Position numbers and translations under genes: made by a program
NCBI GenBank assembly: GCA_964577825.1
Contig: CAZOBJ010000015.1
Coordinates: forward strand, 1-47,204
DNA: 47,204 bases
Reading direction: 5' to 3'
DNA from: CAZOBJ01 sp964577825
Lineage (GTDB): Bacteria; Planctomycetota; SZUA-567; JAFGNG01
Part shown: in pieces, positions 41,505 to 47,204 of the stretch
Position numbering within the stretch: the stretch's first letter is position 1
How the letters are laid out: the number at the start of each line of letters is the position of its first letter
Notes under the pieces: generated by a model
Database searches by the model: none
The model's input: only the letters and a program-made list of their open reading frames with translations
What the model was told of the DNA's origin: nothing

Positions 41505-42146
41505 ATGCGGACCAAGCGCTACGCAGTCCTGTGTGCACTGCTGGCCGCGACCGTGCTCGGTTGCCGCACGGCGCGCGCGGCCGAGGTGGACGACGTCTAC
41601 GGCACGGAGGACCTGCTCGCACAGCCGCGTGCCAGCCAGAAGCACGACCGCGTGACTATCGTGATCAACGAGAAGACCACCGCCCGACACGAGGCGGGCA
41701 CGGACACGAGCAAGGAGACCGAGTTCGGCTGGTCCTTTGAGAAGCTGTTCAAGATCACCAAGGACCGGGACGGCGACATCATTGCCCTGCCGTTTCCGGA
41801 CGTGCGCAAGCCCGAGCTGGCGGTGGAGACCGAGCGTACGCACGAGGCCGAGGGCGAGACGGATACGACGTCGACCGCGCAGACCGTGCTCTCGGGCGAA
41901 GTGATCGACGTGCGGCCCAACGGGCACCTGATCGTGGAGGCGCGCAGCTCGGTCACGATCGGCGAGGAAGAACGGACGGTCATCTTCACGGGCCGCGTGG
42001 ACCCGACCACGCTCCTGGCCGACAACAGTGTAGACGCGAAGTATGTGATGGATCGTGCCGTGAAGTTCGAGGGGCAGGGCAACATCAGCGATGCTACCAA
42101 GCGCGGCTGGCTGGCGAAAGTATTCGATTATCTGAGCCCCTTCTAG
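41505..42146 (+). CDS. flgH: Flagellar L-ring lipoprotein FlgH
   Basis: FlgH forms the L-ring in the outer membrane. The 213-residue protein has a lipoprotein-type signal ending LLAATVLGC and the FlgH pattern: HDRVTIVINEKTTARHEA, a Thr/Glu-rich stretch, then LSGEVIDVRPNGHLIVEARSSV, and VDPTTLLADNSVDAKYV. This is direct evidence of an outer membrane. ATG 41505 is set by GGAGG at 41491-41495; it starts 1 bp after the flgA stop. Confidence 0.95.
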   Translation: MRTKRYAVLCALLAATVLGCRTARAAEVDDVYGTEDLLAQPRASQKHDRVTIVINEKTTARHEAGTDTSKETEFGWSFEKLFKITKDRDGDIIALPFPDVRKPELAVETERTHEAEGETDTTSTAQTVLSGEVIDVRPNGHLIVEARSSVTIGEEERTVIFTGRVDPTTLLADNSVDAKYVMDRAVKFEGQGNISDATKRGWLAKVFDYLSPF

Positions 42147-42176
42147 CCGGCTGCGGCGAAGAACGGAGAGAAGACG

Positions 42177-43310
42177 GTGTTCCAGAAGCGATTTCGATTG
42201 GTCTTGATGGCTGTCGTTGCGGTCTTGGCGGGCCGTGCGGGGGCCGAACCTCAGCGAGTCCAGGCCTTGGTCACCCTGAAGGGTGTGCGGCCGATCCGGG
42301 TGCGCGGCACGGGGCTCGTCACGGGCCTGCAGGGCACGGGCGACGAGGCCGAGTCCGCGCGCAAGGCCGTGCAGCGCCTGCTCGCTCGCCAAAATATCAA
42401 CGTGAACCAGGCCGACGTGGAGGGCGAGAACGTGGCCGTAGTGGCGGTCACCGCCGAAATTCCGCCCTTTGCCCGACCCGGCGTGGCCACGGACGTGCGC
42501 GTGAGTAGCCTGCACGACGCCGAGAGCCTGGAGAACGGGACCCTGGTGCGCACGAACCTGCGCGCCCGCACGGACGGGCCCATCTACGCGGTGGCCTCGG
42601 GCCGGGTGCTCATCGGCGGCGAAGGCGCCGAGAACCGGTTCGGCACCACGGGCGGCATTCCCAACGGCGCCCAGATCGTGCGCAGCCACGACACGCAGTA
42701 CTTGACGGATATGGACACGGTGGAGCTCTTGCTGAAGCGCCCCAGCTTCAGCGACGCGGCCAACATCGCCAAGGTGATCAACAGCTCGGACACGCTCAAT
42801 CCCGACCTGGAGGCGTATCTGAGCCGCCTGGGATTCGACGCGGTGACCCGGTCCATTCCGGGCCCGGCCCAGGCGCTGGACGCGGGCACGGTGATCGTGA
42901 AGATCCCGGACAGCTACCGCCAGCGCAAGGTGCAGTACGTCTCAAGCGTCTTGCAGACGCCGGTGGACGTGGACGTGCCGGCGCGCGTGGTCATCAACCG
43001 GGCCACGAACACAGTAGTCATCACCGGCCAGGTGAAGGTCAGCCGCGCGGCCATCGCTCACGGCGACCTGCGCGTGCTCGTGGAACGGCCCGAGCCGCGA
43101 GAGGGCGTGCCCCAGCCGCCGCAGATCGTCCACGGCCCCCAGGCAGAACAGCGCCTCGTTGAGATGGCCGAGTCCCTGGGCCAGACCGAGAACCTGCAGG
43201 TGCTCCTGAATACGCTCAACGCCATGCAGACCAGGCCGCGGGACGTGATCACCATCATCGAAAACCTGCACAAGGCCGGCGCGCTGCACGCCGAGCTTGT
43301 GGTCGAGTAG
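42177..43310 (+). CDS. flgI: Flagellar P-ring protein FlgI
   Basis: FlgI builds the periplasmic P-ring around the rod. At 377 residues it matches the family. It has a signal peptide (LVLMAVVAVLAGRAGA), then the signatures VRPIRVRGTGLVTGLQGTGDE, AEIPPFARPGVATDVRVSSL, and IGGEGAENRFGTTGGIPNGA. The C-terminal helices are also typical. GTG start with CGGAGAGAAG before it. The gene pair flgH-flgI is standard. Confidence 0.97.
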   Translation: MFQKRFRLVLMAVVAVLAGRAGAEPQRVQALVTLKGVRPIRVRGTGLVTGLQGTGDEAESARKAVQRLLARQNINVNQADVEGENVAVVAVTAEIPPFARPGVATDVRVSSLHDAESLENGTLVRTNLRARTDGPIYAVASGRVLIGGEGAENRFGTTGGIPNGAQIVRSHDTQYLTDMDTVELLLKRPSFSDAANIAKVINSSDTLNPDLEAYLSRLGFDAVTRSIPGPAQALDAGTVIVKIPDSYRQRKVQYVSSVLQTPVDVDVPARVVINRATNTVVITGQVKVSRAAIAHGDLRVLVERPEPREGVPQPPQIVHGPQAEQRLVEMAESLGQTENLQVLLNTLNAMQTRPRDVITIIENLHKAGALHAELVVE

Positions 43311-43321
43311 GGAGAGTGCGC

Positions 43322-43675
43322 ATGACCCCGGTTTCGCCCACAGTGCCGCCCACGCCCGGGTATGCCCAGGGCGGCCTCAATCCCCTGGCCGGACGCGCGT
43401 ACGGGACCGACCGGGAACGACTGCGCGCCCTGGCCAAGGAGTTCACCGCCGTGCTGGTGGGCCAGGCCTTCAAGAACATGCAGGGCGCGCTTCCGATGGA
43501 ACAGATCGGGTTCGGCGGCAGCGGCGAGCGGATGTTCCGCGAGCTTCTGTACGAGTCGTACGCCCAGCGGGTAGTTCAGCGGGGACAGCTGGGCCTCAGC
43601 GACCTCGTGGCCCGCAGCCTGCTCGGCCGCGCGCGTGCGGCGGGGCCCGCGGAAGCCGAGGCCACCTCACGGTAA
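43322..43675 (+). CDS. flgJ: Rod-binding protein FlgJ (muramidase-less)
   Basis: The 117-residue protein has only the N-terminal rod-scaffold domain of FlgJ: LAKEFTAVLVGQAFKNMQGA, then GGSGERMFRELLYESYAQRV. The C-terminal peptidoglycan hydrolase of enteric FlgJ is absent, as in many phyla, so another hydrolase must open the wall. ATG 43322 follows GGGAG by 7 bases; a GTG at 43316 is also in frame. It lies between flgI and flgN. Confidence 0.92.
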   Translation: MTPVSPTVPPTPGYAQGGLNPLAGRAYGTDRERLRALAKEFTAVLVGQAFKNMQGALPMEQIGFGGSGERMFRELLYESYAQRVVQRGQLGLSDLVARSLLGRARAAGPAEAEATSR

Positions 43676-43689
43676 TCGAGGGCAAGACC

Positions 43690-44178
43690 ATGGAACAGAT
43701 CGTTGAGCGACTCAAGAAGATCCTCGAAGCCCATGTGGGCCTGCACGAGCAGTTGCTCGCGCTCGAGGAGGAGAAGCGCGCCTCCATCGTGGCCAACGAT
43801 ACCGCGCGCATCGATGAGCTCACTCAGCGCGAGGCCGAGCTCGTGTCCGAGGCCCATGCGCTGGAGGCGGAGCGCACCGAGCTCGTACGCGCCCTGGCCG
43901 CCGAGCGGGGATGGTCCGAGCCCGTACGAGTGGAACAGGTGATCCAGGCGGCCGGCCCCGAGGCCACGGGCCTGGAGGCCGCGTGGAAGAAGCTCCAGCA
44001 GGTCATGAGCGCGCTTCGGCATCGAGCCGAACAAAACGCGGTGCTCCTGCGCCGGTGCCTGGAGCACCTGGGCGGGTTCTTCGCCGCACTCGCCGAGGCG
44101 CGCACGGTCCCGGGCACCTACACCCCCGGCGGGCAGAGCGGCGGCGAGACCGTCCGCCTGCTGGACCAGACCGCCTAG
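43690..44178 (+). CDS. flgN: Export chaperone FlgN
   Basis: FlgN is the chaperone for FlgK and FlgL. The 162-residue protein is mostly long helices in the FlgN pattern: ERLKKILEAHVGLHEQLLALEEEKR, then a second helical pair (KLQQVMSALRHRAEQNAVLLRRC). It ends with a Gly/Thr-rich tail (TYTPGGQSGG), as in many homologues. It lies directly before its client genes flgK and flgL. Start ATG 43690 has GAGGGCAAG before it. Confidence 0.9.
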   Translation: MEQIVERLKKILEAHVGLHEQLLALEEEKRASIVANDTARIDELTQREAELVSEAHALEAERTELVRALAAERGWSEPVRVEQVIQAAGPEATGLEAAWKKLQQVMSALRHRAEQNAVLLRRCLEHLGGFFAALAEARTVPGTYTPGGQSGGETVRLLDQTA

Positions 44179-44208
44179 GGGGGACAGAGACCCAGGGGAG
44201 GAGAGGTC

Positions 44209-45978
44209 ATGGGGTTCCATACGCTCAACATCGGCGCGTCGGGGTTGCTCAGCAACCAGACGGCCCTGAACACCGTGGGCCACAACGTGGCCAACGCTGC
44301 CACGCCGGGCTACACCCGCCAGCGGGCGCTCACCGAGGCGCGCGACCCGTCGCTCAAGAGCTTCGGCGCGGTGGGCAGCGGCGTGGGCATCCGCACCATC
44401 CGGCGCATCGCCGACGAGTTTCTGGAGCGCCAGGTGCGCGAGGCCAACAGCCTGCACAGCTACTACGACGCCCAGATCCAGACGTACGAGAGCATCGAGG
44501 CCCTGTTCAACGAGCTCTCGGAAAACGACATCTCCACGGAGCTCGACAAGTTCTGGAACGCGCTCTCGGACGTGAACAACCACGTGGAGGACGTGTCCAC
44601 CCGGCGGGCCATGGTGAACCAGGCCGAGGTGCTGGCCAACGCGTTCCAGGCCATGGACAGCAAGCTCTACGACATGCGAGTGCGCCTGAACAACAACGTG
44701 GTGCGGCTCGTGGACGACATCAACAGCCTGCTCGCGGAAATCGCCCAGCTCAATCACGACATCGTGCGCACCGAGCAGGCGGGCAGCGGTCCGGTGGTGG
44801 CCAACGACACGCGCGACCAGCGCACCGAGCGCCTGAAGGAGCTGGCGGGGTACCTGGACATCACGGTAGTCGAGGAGCCCAACGGCGCGGCTGTTGTGTC
44901 GCTCAAGGGGCGGCTGTTGGTATTCGAGGATCAGTATTTCGAGCTCACCACGGAGCGGCAGAGCAGCGACGACGCGCTCGTTGACGTGGCCGTATTCGAG
45001 CGCGACCTGGACGAGGTGGAGGCTGGCCGCGGACTCCTGGGCGCGTACCAGAATCTGCGCGACGAGGTGATCCTCAGCTACAAGCAGGACATGGATCGCC
45101 TGGCCGGGCAGCTCTTGTGGGAATTCAACCGCATCCACACCCAGGGCCAGGGCCTGCAAGGCTACACGCGTGCGACGAGCGCGAACGCGGTCACCAACCC
45201 CACCGCGGCGCTGGACGAGATCGGGTACGACTTCGACCCGCTCTCCGAGACCTACACGATCCAGAACGGCAACTTCGAGATCCATGTGCGCAACGAGGTT
45301 ACCGGCGAGGTGACGCCCATCAACATCGAGATCGATCTGGACGACACCGGGGAGGCGGACACGATCCTGTACGATGACACCGCCCCGCCCCCCACGCAGA
45401 ACAACGCCCTGGTGAACAAGATCCAGAACGCGCTCGAGGAGCGGTTCGAGAACGTGTTTAACGTGACCGTGGACACCAGCAATCGCGTGACCATCGAGAG
45501 CCAATCCGAGAATTACACCTTCGGATTCGGCCGGGACACCAGCGGCGTGCTGGCCGCGCTGGGGTTCAACAACTTGTTCAACGGGTACGACGCGGGCTCC
45601 ATCGGCGTGGAAGGCGCGATCGTGGACGGTCCGCAGCTCGTGGCCGGGTCGCGGACCTTCGAGCCCGGAGACAACGCGAACGCCGTGGCCCTGCTTCAGC
45701 TGCGGCAGGCCCCGGTGTACGAGAACCGCACGGCCACGGTGGACGACTTTTACCAGGGCATCGTGGGGCGCCTGGGCATCGAGTTCTCGCAGAAGGAGAG
45801 CCTGCTCGAAACCCAGACCGACATCCTCAAGCGGGCGGAAAACCAGCGCGAGGACCTTTCCGGGGTGAACCTGGACGAGGAGCTGACGCGCATGATCCAG
45901 TTCCAGCGGTCGTTCCAGAGTGCGGCGCGGTTCATCTCAACGGCCGACATCCTGTACGAGACCCTGATCGGCATGTAG
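44209..45978 (+). CDS. flgK: Hook-filament junction protein FlgK
   Basis: FlgK (HAP1) joins hook to filament. The 589-residue protein has the N-terminal signature FHTLNIGASGLLSNQTALNTVGHNVANA, coiled-coil domains with DQRTERLKELAGYLDI, and the C-terminal helix LTRMIQFQRSFQSAARFIS. The middle holds an acidic beta region (IEIDLDDTGEADTILYDD) that is larger than in short FlgKs. The ribosome site GGGGAGGAGAGG precedes ATG 44209. Confidence 0.96.
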   Translation: MGFHTLNIGASGLLSNQTALNTVGHNVANAATPGYTRQRALTEARDPSLKSFGAVGSGVGIRTIRRIADEFLERQVREANSLHSYYDAQIQTYESIEALFNELSENDISTELDKFWNALSDVNNHVEDVSTRRAMVNQAEVLANAFQAMDSKLYDMRVRLNNNVVRLVDDINSLLAEIAQLNHDIVRTEQAGSGPVVANDTRDQRTERLKELAGYLDITVVEEPNGAAVVSLKGRLLVFEDQYFELTTERQSSDDALVDVAVFERDLDEVEAGRGLLGAYQNLRDEVILSYKQDMDRLAGQLLWEFNRIHTQGQGLQGYTRATSANAVTNPTAALDEIGYDFDPLSETYTIQNGNFEIHVRNEVTGEVTPINIEIDLDDTGEADTILYDDTAPPPTQNNALVNKIQNALEERFENVFNVTVDTSNRVTIESQSENYTFGFGRDTSGVLAALGFNNLFNGYDAGSIGVEGAIVDGPQLVAGSRTFEPGDNANAVALLQLRQAPVYENRTATVDDFYQGIVGRLGIEFSQKESLLETQTDILKRAENQREDLSGVNLDEELTRMIQFQRSFQSAARFISTADILYETLIGM

Positions 45979-45980
45979 CT

Positions 45981-46005
45981 GCGGCCCCGGACGAATCGGG
46001 GTCGC
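45981..46005 (+). other. GC hairpin between flgK and flgL
   Basis: GCGGCCCCG (45981-45989) pairs with CGGGGTCGC (45997-46005; one G-T pair) around a 7-base loop, starting 3 bp after the flgK stop. No T-tract. Confidence 0.55.
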
Positions 46006-46026
46006 CGAACGTGGGGGACCAGACTC

Positions 46027-47204
46027 ATGCGCGTGACCACGCAGATCTCGGCGAATACGGCGATCAACAATATCCTGGACAACTACGCGCGGCTGCTGGA
46101 CGTGCAGAACCAGATGGCGACCGGGCGGCGGGTGCTCACGCCCTCGGATGACCCGCTGGCCACCAACGACGCCATCCGGCTGCAGTCCATGCTCTCGGAC
46201 ATGGAGCAGTACCTGGCCAACCTGGACGTGGGCGAGTCGTTTCTGGGCCTGACGGACTCCGTGCTCCAGGACGTCAACGACCTGCAGAGCACGGCCAAGG
46301 CCCACACCGTGAGCATGGCCCAGGACACGACCACCCCCACGATGCGGCAGGGCACGGTGCTCGAGGTGCAGTCGATCCTGCAGGAAATCGTGGCCGTGGC
46401 CAATCGGAAGGTGGGGAGGCGCTGCCTGTTCGGAGGCACCCGCACGATCGAGGATCCGTTCGAGGTTGTGGGCACCAAGTACGTGAACTTCCGGGGCAAT
46501 GAGGACGACATCACCCTGCAGGTGGATCGCAACTCCTTCGTGCCCATGAACGTGAAGGCGAGCGACGTGTTCGGCGCGCTGGTGACGCGCCGCCGGTCCC
46601 GAGTCCTGGAACCGGAGGTGAACCTGGACGTGGACACCTCCTCTCGGCTCGAAGACCTCAACGGCGGCCGGGGCGTGGCCGAGGGCTCGATCCAGATCCG
46701 CCACTCCGTGGTGACCAATCCTATCGGTCCGGTCATCGACGAGGTCTACACCGAGGTCGACCTGCGCTCCGCGGACACCCTGGAGGACGTGGCCGACCTG
46801 ATCATGCGCGCCACAAACCTGACCGCGGCGCCCAACCCGACCCGCACGGGCCTGATGATCCGCCAGGACGATCCCCTGCTGTACGGCACGGAAATCGAGG
46901 TCTACGAGGTGGCGAACAACACCACTGCGCGCGACCTGGGGCTCCTGGACCGCAGCAGGCCGGTGACCCTGGTCGAGACCTCGGACCCGCTGGAGAACCT
47001 GAGCGCCTACAGCCTGACCGGGGTCGACCGCGTGGACACGGGGCCCAACGGCGAGCTCTACTTCGACGTCACCGATCTCGGGGGCGGCAACTACCAGATC
47101 GACGTGTATTCCGACGCGACGCTTACTACGCTGGCGGCCACCGGGTCGGGCACCGAAGGCACGATCACCCTCAATGACGGCGGTTCGGGTACGGGCATCG
47201 CCGG
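46027..47204 (+). CDS. flgL: Hook-filament junction protein FlgL (3' end outside window)
   Basis: FlgL (HAP3) lies between FlgK and the filament. The N-terminus is typical of the family (MRVTTQISANTAINNI, then MATGRRVLTPSDDPLATNDAIRL, with later RKVGRRCLFGGTRT). About 390 codons are present and no stop is reached. The part seen already contains an added beta-rich surface region, including a flagellin-hook-like SADTLEDVADLIMRATN segment. The C-terminal coiled coil, essential for assembly, is not in the window. Confidence 0.93.
   Translation, partial: MRVTTQISANTAINNILDNYARLLDVQNQMATGRRVLTPSDDPLATNDAIRLQSMLSDMEQYLANLDVGESFLGLTDSVLQDVNDLQSTAKAHTVSMAQDTTTPTMRQGTVLEVQSILQEIVAVANRKVGRRCLFGGTRTIEDPFEVVGTKYVNFRGNEDDITLQVDRNSFVPMNVKASDVFGALVTRRRSRVLEPEVNLDVDTSSRLEDLNGGRGVAEGSIQIRHSVVTNPIGPVIDEVYTEVDLRSADTLEDVADLIMRATNLTAAPNPTRTGLMIRQDDPLLYGTEIEVYEVANNTTARDLGLLDRSRPVTLVETSDPLENLSAYSLTGVDRVDTGPNGELYFDVTDLGGGNYQIDVYSDATLTTLAATGSGTEGTITLNDGGSGTGIA

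Noticed and set aside
43576..45504. 642-codon antisense frame opposite flgN and flgK
   Set aside because: No recognisable domain, composition typical of a shadow frame.
1..47204. CRISPR arrays, insertion sequences, prophage genes, tRNA or rRNA genes
   Set aside because: No regularly spaced repeats, transposase or integrase motifs, or RNA gene signatures were seen.

Overview
This GC-rich window is mostly one large flagellar gene cluster from a Gram-negative-type bacterium. A two-membrane envelope is indicated by flgH (L-ring lipoprotein) and flgI (P-ring). No rRNA, tRNA, CRISPR or transposon was found, so the taxon is not fixed by the sequence. The gene order flgB-flgC-fliE-F-G-H-I-J-(ylxF-like)-fliK-flgD-flgE-...-fliL-fliN-fliO-P-Q-R-flhB-A-F-sigma follows the ancestral order best known from the Bacillus fla/che operon. 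The presence of flbD/swrD and of a Flg_new-type protein between flgD and flgE also fits a deep-branching didermal lineage; a Planctomycetota/Hydrogenedentes-like group is my guess only.

Layout. (1) 1-25683, plus strand: the basal body, C-ring, export apparatus, hook and stator genes in one almost gap-free run. It ends with a FliA-type sigma factor and a small charged protein that has its own promoter. Several expected genes are absent from their usual slots: fliM and cheY (between fliL and fliO) and flhG (after flhF). Extra genes are present: a MotE/YlxF-like coiled-coil protein, an exported FecR-domain protein before fliK, and a two-helix membrane protein where flhG usually lies. (2) 25747-38234: a block of about 12.5 kb with no flagellar genes. 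It holds a MarC-family membrane protein, a sugar-phosphate-isomerase-like TIM barrel, a metallo-beta-lactamase-fold hydrolase, a large hybrid sensor kinase, a nitrilase-family amidohydrolase, a two-subunit class I fumarase, and a minus-strand set of transglutaminase, DUF58 protein and MoxR ATPase. (3) 38235-47204: after a roughly 420-bp control region the flagellar genes resume with a 51-codon small gene, then flgF-G-A-H-I-J-N-K and a truncated flgL. These are the distal rod, the rings, the junction proteins and their chaperone.

How it works together: FliF/G/N and the FlhA/FlhB/FliP/Q/R export gate with FliH/I/J build the rod (FlgB/C/F/G, FliE) and the hook (FlgE, capped by FlgD and measured by FliK). 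FlgA/H/I form the bushing, FlgN chaperones FlgK/L, MotA/B with FliL form the stator, FlhF places the organelle, and the sigma factor should transcribe late genes outside this window.

Control signals: several near-consensus vegetative promoters (TTGACN/TTGAAC, 16-17 bp, TANANT) can be read, mostly in front of non-flagellar genes and fliO. Strong GC-rich hairpins without T-tracts recur between flagellar genes. Long open frames antisense to or overlapping real genes are products of high GC and were left out.
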